Source: Pachypanchax playfairii (Eukaryota; Chordata; Actinopteri; Cyprinodontiformes; Aplocheilidae). From it: a DNA stretch of 64,000 nucleotides. Position numbers and translations under genes: made by a program. Numbering within the stretch: position 1 is the stretch's first letter; each line of letters opens with the position of its first letter. Location of the stretch: contig SSNP01000124.1 of the NCBI GenBank assembly GCA_006937955.1, forward strand, positions 1,321,761-1,385,760, written 5' to 3'. Shown piece by piece: positions 35,328 to 47,289 of the stretch. The notes under the pieces are model-generated. The model searched no databases. It saw nothing but the letters and a program-made list of their open reading frames with translations, and was not told the DNA's origin.

Positions 35328-36715
35328 AAGAACAGTCATTCTGTACTGTCCTTCAGAGTCTCATTGCAAATGTTCTTGCATTTGTCTAACGACTCTCACT
35401 TCATACATGATTTTATAATGAATTCATTTTTTAAAAAATTGACTTGCCTGACTTCTTTTTAACCAAAACTCTGCCACAACGATATCCAAAGTATTTCCTG
35501 TATGAGTTAGTTATTCATTCTGCTTCTTTTCTGTCATGTTTTCCTCTGTTCAGGTCACCTACTCTGCCACACCTGATGGACATCAGTCTGATCAGTTCAG
35601 TTTCCTTCCTTCTCAGCTGCTCCTACTTCAGTAATCACATTGTCCCTGTTTAAATGCTCCTTGGTTTTTGTCCTCCATTGCTGGATCTTGTCCTTTCCCT
35701 GCTTGTCATGGTGTTCGCCATGTTTCTTGTATACTATCTGGTATCCAGGTTTGCCACATAAGCTTTTTATTTTTATTCCTAAAAGTTGTATTTTTAACAC
35801 CACTTTATACTGTGTTTTTGAAGACCAGTTCATCCTTTACTATAACCTCTGTAACTAAGAAGGCCAAATTAGACTTTTACATCTTGTAAATCACCTAACA
35901 CCTATGTTCCGAAGAAGTTTTGGAAAAAAAAAGTGTTAATTTTTTTGTAAAAGACTCCGATATTTTCTGCTGAGAAATGTGACATTCTTACTTGCTTTAA
36001 TTAATATTTTGTGTCTTGTGTCTTGTCTTTGTTTGAATCAGAATCAAACAGCCTAATGAAAAGGAAAATCTCTCTCCAACCGTTCAAATTAAATCCAAGT
36101 TTAAGACTTTCACCTTTTCCTCTTTGAATGTCACTGGGGTCCACAGAGCCCTAAGAATTTAGATGAAAATAAATTAGTAGGTCCTGATCGCCATGATTCT
36201 TAGATTCTCAAGCTGGCTACAGATTTTATTGCATAACCAATAACTTTAATTTTTAATTTTACTTTTTTATTTGATTTCTGAAACTTTTTTCACCTTTATC
36301 AGAGTTTGCTGGTCTACTTTTAATGAAAACGTGTGGACAGTAGCCAAAAAGGTTGTATACTGCATGTTTTATTATTGGCTTGGAAATATTTTACATCACT
36401 TGTTTTTGTATGTTGCTGCTTAGTTACCATCATTGTGTGTCTTTGGTTGGTCTCTATGTACAAATCTCATCTATGTGATGTGTATTGTAAAAACACAACC
36501 AGTGTATCACACACTCTCAATATATTTTATAAACATCTATCCTCAAGTCAGACAGATTTAGGAAATGTCTTTTTAATGTACTGCCCATTTCATGAAATAT
36601 TTTAAAAAAGGACCGAACCAAAAGAACCATTTTGTTGGTCAGTTTGATGACTTCAGATCTTGTTTTTGCTGCACTGTTTTAAACATGGTTTGGTTGTTTA
36701 AATAAATTTTTACAT

Positions 36716-37221
36716 TTAAAGGTGCAATATGTAAGAATTAGACGTATTCAGAGTCCTGCAGTTCATGTTGAAAAACAAACCTGTCCATTCTCAGTCACTC
36801 ACCCCCTCCCCTTCCTGATTTTTCTGCTGGGTTGCCAGTTCCAATGTTGATCCTCGTTTTGTTTCTGTTGCACTTGTTTAGTTTTTGGGAAGAATGCTGT
36901 GGTTTCTTAGGTTTACTTCAAGTTACCGCAGGGCTGCTTCTTTTACTCTTTACTGCTGCCTGTTGTGGAATTCCAGCTGCTTGTGTTGAAGACTTGGCAG
37001 CCTTGCAGACTCATGTGTGATTCGTTATGGAAAAAGGAAGTCTGGACGTGTAAAAAATGATTCTGGTCTGGACCAGCGTTTTTAAAATGACCGATACTAG
37101 CAACCATCCAGCTGACTGAGATCGAGATCTGTTACAATGTGACTTTATTTTCAACATCAGTGGGACATTAGACTGTTGTGTGAGTATTTCACTGTCAAAT
37201 TCTTACATACTGTACCTTTAA
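36716..37221 (+). mobile_element. Inverted-repeat MITE, copy 1 of an inverted pair
   Basis: Starts ttaaaggtgcaatatgtaag and ends with the inverse complement cttacatactgtacctttaa: about 24-bp terminal inverted repeats with a few mismatches. About 506 bp. The second copy lies in the opposite orientation at 38761-39320; both share the block around 'aacatcagtgggacatta'. No coding region. Confidence 0.8.
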
Positions 37222-37696
37222 TTAATTTCTATCTTAAATTCAAATTAGAAAAAGAGAAAACTCTCATTCACTGACAGTAAGAGACAAACACAATCTCCCC
37301 GCGACCCTGAACAGGAACAAGCAGGTATTGAAAATAACCAACAGACTCAAAAGAGAAAAATCTAACTGATCTTAAAGACATTTTATATCTGAAGCTTTAA
37401 TCACAGATTTCAGTGACTTTTACATTTAGAACAGTAAAATAAAATAAAATTTAAAAACATATGAGACCAAAACAGAGTAGAAACTCTTTTCTGCATCTGC
37501 AGGATGTAATCTGACTCAGCAAGACCAGAAAGCTGACATTTCCACAAAGAGGATTATTATAATATTGTTTCAGAGCAAAAACCTCTTTATACACCGTTAA
37601 ATGAACATTTGAAAGGCTTGTGGTGCCGAAACTGTAAGTGCTGATTTAAAGAGATTGGTAACATACTTGCAGTGAGATGAGTCATCATTTAGTCAG

Positions 37697-38141
37697 AACG
37701 TTTACATGCACACCTAAATCAAGCTTTTGGCAGAAGTTGGACTAAGGATTGGCCCCCTGGAGAGAGCCGTATCCCAGTTTACATGTCACTTCGAAAATCG
37801 AATTATTAAAAGAGGTGCACTCACCGCCGCTACGGTAGGTGGCGCCATGCAACCTATGCTTGAGTTAGCTGCTGCCATCTTCTTCTTCGTTTACTGTTTT
37901 GCTGTTTATCGCGGTGCTGCCGGCGACGTCATTTCCCGAAGGGGCGGGCCAGATAGCTTGACTAAGCAGCCGGAGCGTTTACATGTAGAGAAATTTGACT
38001 TTGAATCGCATTATCTGGGTAGCTGAGTCGGACTATTCAAAGTCCAGTCCAGTCCGACTAAGCTGTTTACATGCATTTCAGAAGTCCAATTTCAGTCAGA
38101 CTAAGGCAATAATTTGAATTTCTCTGGCTGCATGTAAACGT
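37697..38141. mobile_element. Inverted-repeat MITE (acgtttacatgca ends)
   Basis: The left end acgtttacatgca and the right end tgcatgtaaacgt are exact inverse complements (13 bp). About 445 bp. The target duplication is not clear. It contains a 99-codon open frame with no recognisable family, which I treat as chance. The end motif resembles that of the element at 13232-13914. Confidence 0.6.
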
Positions 38142-38760
38142 ACTTTTTTTAGAGATTTTAAAATTTTAACACCATCTAAGCAAAAGAATATGAAAATAGC
38201 AATTCTTTATGCTGAAAAGAATATTTGTCACAAAGAGGCTTCATTATCAGGTGGCAAGTAATGACGAAACCACCTCCTAAAATAAACATTTATTCATTTA
38301 GAGGAGAAGAGAAATCAACTTATACTCATTTTTTTAAATCACGAAATCCACTCCATTAACTTAAGAAGTTGTGAGCTGTCGTGGCTGAAGTTCAATCCTG
38401 GAATTAGAATATTAAAACAGCAACAAAGACGAGGAAGAAGCGGAGCTCCCAAAAAACACGTTGGCTGTAACAGTGTTATAAAAATAACAGCACAAACGTA
38501 TTCTCTGTTTGTTGTTCATGTTTACCTACAAGCCAGCGATAGCATTGCAGCACACCAAGCTGCTACAGAAAATAGTTTAACTCCCATGAGTCACTGCTTC
38601 AAAAGAAAAATTATGATTTGTGAGATTAATCATGAGCTTTTTGTTGATTTTTTTTCCATTTCCTGTTCTGACAGTTTAGGCAGACTGAGAGTGCCGTGGG
38701 TAGATGGAAGGTGTTTCATTTTATTCTTCTCTTAAACCAGGACACTCCATGTTGTGCAAG

Positions 38761-39320
38761 TTAAAGGTACAGTATGTAAGAATAAGACAGTGAAATACTC
38801 ACACAATAGTTTAATGTCCCACTGATGTTGAAAATAAAGTTACATTGTAACAGATCTCGATCTCAGCAGGCTGGGTGGTCGCTAGTTTCTGTCATTTTAA
38901 ACAAGCTAGCCTGGAGCAAAATCATTATTTACACGTCCAAACTTCTTGGTTCTATAACAAATCACATGTGAGTCTGCAAGGCTGCCAAGTCTTCAACACA
39001 AGCAGCTGGAATTCAACAACAACCAGCAGCAAAAAGTAAGAAACCACCACGTCCTTCCAACTGAACAGCCGAGCTGCATGTGATGGTGCGTTCAAACGCA
39101 CTTAGGAAAACTCAGCGCTGAACAAATAGACCATCAGATATTCCCAAAAATTGAACAAATAGAAGAGAAACAAACGAGGATCAACATCAAAACTGGCAAC
39201 TCAACAGAAAAATCAGGGAGGGGAGGGGGTGAGGGGCTGAGAGCAGACGTTTTTTTTCTACATAAACTGCAGGATTTGTTTTGACGACGAGGTCTAATTC
39301 TTACATATTATACATTGAAA
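38761..39320 (-). mobile_element. Inverted-repeat MITE, copy 2 of an inverted pair
   Basis: Begins ttaaaggtacagtatgtaag, carries cacacaatagtttaatgtcc (the reverse of the copy 1 internal block), and ends near cttacatattatacattgaa. Oriented opposite to 36716-37221. It appears to sit inside an older repeat, because the flank 'cttaaaccaggacactc' just before it recurs at about 43898 without the insertion. Confidence 0.75.
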
Positions 39321-42300
39321 GTATGTTTATTGTTAGCCTCAGTGCTATTTTCCTATAAAGTTATCAGCTTTCTTCATGTATGTAAAAATATTGTTCAAGC
39401 ATAATTTAAACATTGATCACTATAAAGTGATATATGTAGAAACTTCCTACTAATTTATTTTTTTCCGTCTAACTTCTTATTTTTTCAAAATGGATGGATG
39501 ATAATAAAAAACAAAAGCTGGGTTGCAAATGTTCTTACAGAACCAGTCAAAGCGAAGCAGGCAGAGCAGCACAAGGTCAGTAACAGGAAAAGAGCTTTTT
39601 GTTTGCGATCTGTATTTTTTATATTTTGAATGAGAGCAGCCTTCCATCCACCACCAATATGTTTAATGTCAGTGTAAAGTTTCAAAAACGTGTTATGACC
39701 TCATAATTCAGCATCGAATATGTTCATCCTCCCCTCTATTGAGATCAAGTGGTCAGAGAGGCTCTTCAGGAGACCCAATCACTCTAATCTTTTAAATTCG
39801 ATGTATTTGCCATAATGTCATTATTTTTATACGCCTTTTCAATTTTCAGATTTTTTTTTAAACCAATATGGAAGATCTGCTCTGACTTTACACGGCTGAC
39901 CTTGCCTTTTCTTTTGTCAACACTCTCTTATTATGAGCATCTTTTTGACTTTCTCAAACTCCTCCAACTCATTAAATCTCAATGAATCACAGGTTAATTG
40001 GTGTCACAAATACAGCGAGGGCATCTCTGTACATTGTGGCCTGATCAGCATAAATAAAATCCAGAAAAAAAAAAATTGAGTTTCAATCATCCACCAAAGT
40101 CTCCTATCTTTCTATTAGCTGGGAAGTGGCAAACTATTGCCAAAGATCATCTCATTTCTTCTAAGATTTAAACTCTTGTCTAAATTATATCACTTTTCAA
40201 TCACTTTCTCTGCCTACTTAATTTAGCTCAGTTCCGTGAGGAAGTAATCAGTTTACAGCACCCAGCTGCAGCAAAGTGAAGCACAAATACAGCTTGACAT
40301 GTACAGATTAACCTCATCATTCTCAAACAGTTAACGCACTGAGAAACCTCCTCAAATGTGCAATGATGCATGTTGGAAATTAAAGCCTGCTTAGCGGCAA
40401 CAATTCCAGTTATTAAGTATTCATTTACACGTGATACTGAAATACCTCCAGGATGTTTTGCATTAATTTTTCAAAAAGTGCTGCAAAGTGGTTCCAGATC
40501 CATTTCCTGCTGGGTTTTACAGCACTTCATTCGATTGTATTCAATGCTGGGAGTCAGTTCACGTTACTCACACTCTGTTGCAGGATGACAAATCACATGC
40601 AAAGACGTGGATGCATATCCATATGCAGGGTTCACTTATATATGTATGTGTGTTGGGATGGATCAGACTCACAGGGGCTGCAAGAAGGAAAATGCATTTC
40701 CCCTCTGTAGATGTTTGCAGTGTGTGCGTGCATGCATGTGTGTGTGTTGTTGTTGACAGCCTCCTGATGGGTTAACATCCTCTTTCCAGACTCCTGTGCT
40801 GCCTCACCACAGTATTTGAGACCTCCTCAGCATGACAAACAATGCACACCTGGACAAATAATACCCATCTCAAGCACATGCACACTCACAAACGCTCTCA
40901 CGCGCACACAGTTCAATAATAAGGACAATCACATTCACATTTAAGAGTTGTTTATTTGTTTGTTGCATTGAACAAACATCCTAGAAATCCTCAAACAAGG
41001 TTAAAAAATAGCATTTAATGTCAAACTATTGCTAAAATAAGCCGAGAGGCAACATCCAGGAACTCAAGATTAGCATTTACACCCCCCCCCCTCCTCTCCC
41101 AATCCCTCCTCCTTCCCCCACAACCACAAACGATGCCCCAGATGCAGAGAAAAGCTCCATCCAGGGGCCCATGTTGCTGGCTTAAGGGTACTAGTTATTT
41201 TCAGAAGCAGCAATTAGGGTCCACTGTGTCAAGATTCCCCCCTCTGCAAAAAACATTTCATTTGACAACAATTAAAAAGCATTAAATCAACTTGGAGAGC
41301 TTATTAGCTTTATAAATTGGGTCTATTTAAATATGAATGTTCATATCACAGGAAAAAAAAAGGAGGGAGAAACAGGAAGTGGAGCCAAATGTCATCGAGA
41401 ATTACAAATCCTCTGAAAGCAAAGAGGAAATTAGGCACAAATTAGTAAAGAAAATGTAATTACTTTGCACTGACATCGAATTTTTTTGTGGGTACTCCAC
41501 TCCTAAAAACTCTGTGGCGATTGCTTCAAGGCTCATCGACACTCTGTATATATCTCAGAGATGCTGCTGTGTTTATTCCTTCTGATCGCTAAATGTCCAG
41601 GTCGAGCTGAGTCACAAGAAAATTCTCAAATATTTTCATTTAATGAGTTCACGGCAGCTCACGGTATCCAGCTGTTTTAACAGCTATGAAAACACCAAGT
41701 GCCACCGATTATCAAGGTTAAACAACACTTAAGTCTTCATTTTGTGTTTTCTCTCCCCTCTCGCTCTCTCTGAGGTGGATATCAGCGGCCCAAACACTTC
41801 CTGTGTGGTTGCACAAGCATGTGTGTGTGTGTGGTCCTCTTGATGGTGTGTACATGTGGGTATGAGAACGAGGATGTGAGGATAATTTAATTACGGACCA
41901 GATAGAGCGGGTTACTGAGGTTAATATCCTCCATGCACTCTTCTCCTCTCTGGACACTGTAATTGCTTTAAGCACATTAGGAAGTTTATTGACTGCGATG
42001 GCCTTTTAAGACATAACATTTCTGCTGCTTAGTGTCAGACAGGAGTCATCCAACTCCTGCTAGCTTACTTTCTCTCTCTCTCTGTCTTCTTCTATTTCTG
42101 TTGCAGCTCCCTCGCCCATCTTCTCCTCTCCTCCTCGCCTTGTCACTCGCTTCTTTTCTTGCTCGTGTCTCCTGCTTAATTGAGGCTCTGTTAATATGAT
42201 GAGATTTGTACAGCGACTCATCCAAAGAGGCGGCGTGATGAGGTTTGACTGGCAGGTGATTAACTCCTCTTAACCCACAGAATCATTTGTCCTCGGTGGA

Positions 42301-44176
42301 ATAGTTGCACTAATGACACCATAAAAGGCTTCTTGGTGCGTTCGCTTCAGGAGAGACAACTCCCTCAAAAATACAATTTAAAAGAAAGAAAAAAAAAAAG
42401 TGCAGCGCTCCTACTTTTCTCTGAGTCTCAGCTCAACTAGATCTCTTAATGAGGATGGAGGTGAATGGAAGGAGTTATTAAAAGGTCCTCACCTTCCTCC
42501 TGGGACCGCTAAAGAGGAAATATATGCAACCAAGTGCACTTATAGGCCGAGTTATTTCACATTTCTGTTGCCATAAATTCACACTGCACTACATTCAGTG
42601 GAGGAAATGGAAAATTATTTTTAGCCCAGAAAGAATTTTTGGAGTTCTTTTTATAAGGCATCTGCTTGAAGATTTTCATAAGAGGCTTCAGGTGGGGGTA
42701 AAAAAAAAAGAAAAATTACAAATTGGAGGGAGGGATGAAGGAGAGAAGTGATTGGGAGGAGAGAAAAAGTGAAGGGAATGCCATGACAGCTGACAGAGAC
42801 TGGAGCCAAGCAATAACTGCAGCAAATACAGCCAATGTGAGGAGATAAATGATGTAATATCAGCATGGATCAATGTCGATATACTGTCTCTCTCTAAAAA
42901 ACTGTATAAATTACAAAAGAATCTATAAATTACACGAGGATCCCGTCTTTCTGCACACACACACACAAACAGATAAATAAATGCACACTTTCCCGCCGCA
43001 GGCTGATGCACACATTCTACAATTAGCATGAATCAAGACGTGTGGCAGTGACGTTTGAGTGTCTCATGACTGCTCTGTAAGTGTCGTCCTCCAGTTATCT
43101 GGACCCATTAGATGTATGTGCAGACGGGGGCAGGGAGGAGGAGGAAAAGGAGGTGAGGACAAAATCAATTTGCAAAGATAGCAGTATCCAGCTAATGAGA
43201 AATCAAGTGGCTTGACTTTCCACATAAATCCCATCATGTCACTCACATTATGAAACCAGGAGGCCATTAATTCAGTTTGACTAACAGTCCTGAACCATCC
43301 TCTTTAGGTGCCTTTGCAAACAGTTCCCCCTTGTGGCAACCTGCGGAATTACACTCACAGGATCAAACGAAAGGCTGAAAATTTCAGCTTTTTTCTTTGA
43401 AAAAATATTAAAAATAGCAGATGGAAATATACAGAAATATTACCAATAAATTCTGTTGAAAACAGTTTTTGACAAACACTTTTGATTTGGCTGTTGAGGT
43501 CTTTTGTAGCCAGATTGGTGAATTTGCAACACAGATCCAACCGATGTTCCTATTAAACCAAACGCTACAGTCCCAAACGATGATTCATGATTTGGTTCCT
43601 TTGACTCTGAGCGAGAGGGCTTCTCCTTTTAGCTTTTGACGCCTACGCTGCACATTTACATGCAGTTTTACTGGCTGACTCATTTAAGAAGCTGTCGTTA
43701 GGATTATGATTTATTGCGTTTGCAGCATGAAATTCTGCATCAGCTGCCAGGACAGGGAAAAAAACTGCCACAAAGAGGAGCAGGCTCAGTGACAGTTTAC
43801 ACATGCTTTGTGAGGTTGCGCGGCAGCGGATCAAACTAAATGTTAATTCCATGTGATCAAAGAGAAGCTGGTGTTTTATATTGACCTTATTCTTCACTTA
43901 AACCAGGACACTCAATTTTGAGCAAGTTTGGAAAAGTTTTTCAGGTGTTTTTATACCTCTCTGTCAAGCTGTTAGCTTTGATCATGTACAAATGCACCAA
44001 AAATACTGTTTTAATCATAGTTCCCAAAATATTTAGCAGCTACATCTAACCACTGACAAGTTATTAAAAAATAATCTCAATACCAGCTGATTGTTGCAGT
44101 CTCCAAAGTCTGATTCATTGTTCATCACAACTGTGTTCATCTGTCTATGGTGCAGGTGCAAGACCAGAAATGTTCT
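39321..44176. other. Intergenic DNA, partly repeat-poor and possibly regulatory
   Basis: About 40900-43300 shows no mobile element that I recognise, and is rich in TAATTA/TAATTG-type cores (for example gtaattactttgc, ataatttaattacg, tgtaattgcttt). This texture is typical of conserved non-coding elements near developmental genes, but conservation cannot be judged from one sequence. A short open frame with a signal-peptide-like start lies at 43643-43804 (minus). No other gene is visible. Confidence 0.3.
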
Positions 44177-44799
44177 TTTAAAGGTCCTGTATCATGAAAA
44201 ATCAACTTTTTGGAGCTTTTATGCTATTTCTTTATTTAAAAGACCTCCAGAGTGGTTTTTGGCTTAATTCATGCATTTCCGAGTAATCCTCCTGAAACCT
44301 GCGCTCTGAGCAGCTGCTTTACTCGCTCATGTAAAACGGCTGAATTGAGCCCGTTTACGTCACAGTGTCGTATCAGGAAGTTCCTGACCAATCCCTGCTG
44401 CCCCTGTAGTAGGTACGAGGCGAGCTGCGAGAGTCCGGAACAATTTGTCAGGAGCTCATCACGGCAGATGTCTAACCTACAGCCCAGACTTCAACCACCT
44501 GCTGCTCTTTATTAGCATGAGCTGCTAATAAAGACTTATCAACTCGACCCTGCTAATCACATGCGAAAGTTACAGGAGTTTATTTAGTGTTTCTAAACAG
44601 CCTAATCGCACTCACAGTTGGGAGGCGGGGTTTTAGGTAAACCGAGCGTTTCTACTTCCTGGTCACAGAATAACTCGAGAATATAAGTTATATTTCAGGA
44701 CAAATGAAGTGAATATAACTCAAACAGTAAGGTTTTATCATATATGTGCCAATCCCAGACACTGAAAGCTGTAAAATAGCAGGATACAGTCCCTTTAAA
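44177..44799 (+). mobile_element. Inverted-repeat element with TTTAAAGG ends, copy 2
   Basis: Starts tttaaaggtcctgtatca; its right end is the inverse complement of tttaaagggactgtatcc, so the terminal repeats are 18 bp with a few mismatches. 623 bp. Homologous to 30545-31550 in the opposite orientation. No coding region. Confidence 0.7.
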
Positions 44800-45579
44800 A
44801 CCAGACCAAAAGTGGGCGGGGCAGCAGAAGGTCAATGCATATCAGTATTGGGTGTATTAGCATTTATTCTTTGAATAAAATCAATATGTACCAAATTAAT
44901 CAATGATCGATTTATCAAAAGAAGGAAAAAAAAATGCAAAAAATAAAATGTTTTCATAAATCAAATATTATTAGACCATAAAAAAGGATGATAAACTTGC
45001 CACACTGAAAGAATCTGCGTATCCATATGCAGAATCCTATTTATCTATGATCTAAAAAAAATAAATAAATACAGTGAATTTTTAAGTTAAGGTTTTGGCT
45101 CTAAAATGGGAAAATCTTCTTTAACAATGCATGAAACACACATCCAAGTTCAAGCATTGATTCAGAGAGACAAAAAAAGATCAACTAAATGAGAAATATG
45201 CTGAAAGAACCTGGAGGCAGAGACAGCTCCAGGACATCAGCAGCTCAGTTCTCTACTATGTCAATATATTCAAAAAACAGTTCCATGCCCCGATGACTCG
45301 TGCATATCTTCAAGATCTGTTCTGTGCAACATTAATTAGGAAATAAACAAGAGCACTAACATTTGCTGTTTTTAGCAGAGTAATTGGGAGGCTGGTTGTT
45401 GCATGTTCATACGAACTGTGTTATGTGTCTATACAACCTGAGCAGGAAGGGCAACAGCTATAGCTTCACTGCTTCGTTTCAAGGTTCATAAAGAAACACT
45501 AACATGAAACTGTATGTGACAGTTTAGAGGTTGTTTTAAAGTCTCGGTTATCCAGGTCATGATAATCTCAGTAGGTTAA

Positions 45580-45660
45580 AAAGCAACAATTTATTGATTT
45601 TTGAAGACGTTTCATTTCTCAACAGTGAAACTTCATCAATTCTAAAGAAAATGTGCAAAG
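45580..45660 (+). repeat. Short dispersed repeat ('gaagacgtttcatttctc')
   Basis: This wording followed by 'gaaacttcatcaattct' is a common teleost repeat fragment. Only about 80 bp is recognisable here. Class not assigned. Confidence 0.4.
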
Positions 45661-45956
45661 TTTCAACTTTTAAACTGTAATAGAGAAACTGGCTCACAGA
45701 TGAACCCTCTCATTTCTCCTTTGCATGTGGGATGTTTTGGTCATGTGCCTGAAGGTGCAAACTGAGATTAAATTATCTGGATTACACTGAGAGCTGAAAC
45801 ATAAAACCTGCTCTTCTGTTTAAAGATGGTGTATTTTATTCCTCTCTCAAACCATCAATCTTCTCTGTCAAACATGTGAACATCTCTGTCCTCAAAAGAG
45901 TCTGTGGTTTTTTCTGTAAAAAAATATATATATTTATTCTTTATTTTCATGACTAT

Positions 45957-47280
45957 GAAAATTGTAGATTCACACTGAAGGCATCAAAACTATGAATTAA
46001 CACATGTGGAATTATATACTTAACAAAAAAGTATGAAACAACTGAAAATCTGTCATATTCTAGGTTCTTCAAAGTAGTCACCTTTTGCTTTCATTACTGC
46101 TGTGCACATTCTTGTCATTCTCTTGATGAGCTTCAAGAGGTAGTCACCTGAAATGGTCTTCCAACAGCCTTGAAGGAGTTCCCAGAGATGCTTAGAACTT
46201 GTTGGCCCCTTTGCCTTCACTCTGCGGTCCAGCTCACCCCAAACCATCTTGATTAGGTTCAGGTCCGGTGACTGTGGAAGCCAGGTCATCTGGCCCAGCA
46301 CCCCATCACTCTCCTTCTTGGTCAAATAGCCCTTACACAGCTTGGAGGTGTGTTTGGGGTCATTGTCCTGTTGAAACATAAATGATGGTCCAACTAAACG
46401 CAAACCGGATGGAGTAGCATGCCGCTGCTAGATGCTGTGGTAGCCATGCTGGTTCACTATGCCTTCAATTTTGAATAAATCCCCAACAGTGTCACTAGCA
46501 AAGCACCCCCACACCATCACACCTCCTCCTCCATGCTTCACAGTGAGAACCAGGCATGTAGAGTCCATCCGTTCACCTTTTCTGCGTCGCACAAAGACTC
46601 GGTGGTTGGAACCAAAGATTTCAAATTTAGACTCATCAGATCAAAGCACAGATTTCCACTGGTTTAATGTCCATTCCTTGTGTTCTTTAGCCCAAACAAG
46701 TCTCTTCTGCTTGTTGCCTGTCCTTAGCAGTGGTTTTCTAGCAGCTATTCTACCTGATTCACACAGTCTCCTCTTCACAGTTGTTCTACAGATGTGTCTG
46801 CTGCTAGAACTCTGTGTGGCACTGACCTGGTCTCTAATCTGAGCTGCTGTCAACCTGCGATTTCTGAGTCTGGTGACTCGGATGAACTTATTTTCCGCAG
46901 TAGAGGTGACTCTTGGTCTTCCTTTCCTGGGACGGTCCTCATGTGAGCCAGTTTCTTTGTAGCGCTTGACGGTTTTTGTGACTGCACTTGGGGACACTTT
47001 CAAAGTTTTCCCAATTTTTCAGACTGACTGACCTTCATTTCTTAAAGTAATGATGGCCACTCGTTTTTCTTTACTTAGCTGCTTTTTTCTTGCCATAATA
47101 CAAATTCTAACAGTCTATTCAGTAGAACTATCAGCTGTGTATCCACCTGACTTCTGCACAACACAACTGATGGTCCCAACCCCATTTATAAGGCAAGAAA
47201 TCCCACTAATTAAACTTGACAGCGCACACCTGTGAAGTGAATACTATTTCAGGTGACTAAGTTATTAAGTATAATATAGG
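45957..47280 (-). mobile_element. Tc1-like transposon, inactive and lacking one terminal repeat
   Basis: Contains a full-length but broken Tc1 transposase frame (46053-47096). The left flank keeps the element's terminal sequence (for example tggaattatatacttaac near 46005). The inverse of that sequence is not seen on the right, where the element fades out at about 47240-47280, so the transposase 5' side seems truncated or rearranged. Boundaries are approximate. Confidence 0.75.
46053..47096 (-). pseudogene. Tc1 family transposase pseudogene with three in-frame stops
   Basis: 348 codons in a single frame from ATG at 47096 to the stop at 46053. It has an N-terminal helix-turn-helix region (RKGRPR as the GRPR-type hook near residues 55-65), a DESKF segment, the FQQDNDPKHT motif with the second catalytic Asp, and WGELDRR with the final acidic residue. 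The DDE triad is therefore visible. Three stops break it: TGA at 47019-47021 (codon 26), TGA at 46641-46643 (codon 152) and TAG at 46428-46430 (codon 223). There is no frameshift. The normal length (about 340 aa) and lack of indels indicate fairly recent inactivation. Known role when intact: cut-and-paste transposition at TA sites. Confidence 0.92.
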
Positions 47281-47289
47281 GGGACCAGA

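Noticed and set aside
37727..38026. 99-codon open frame with an Ala/Phe-rich centre
   Set aside because: Contained within a MITE with 13-bp inverted ends; no protein family.
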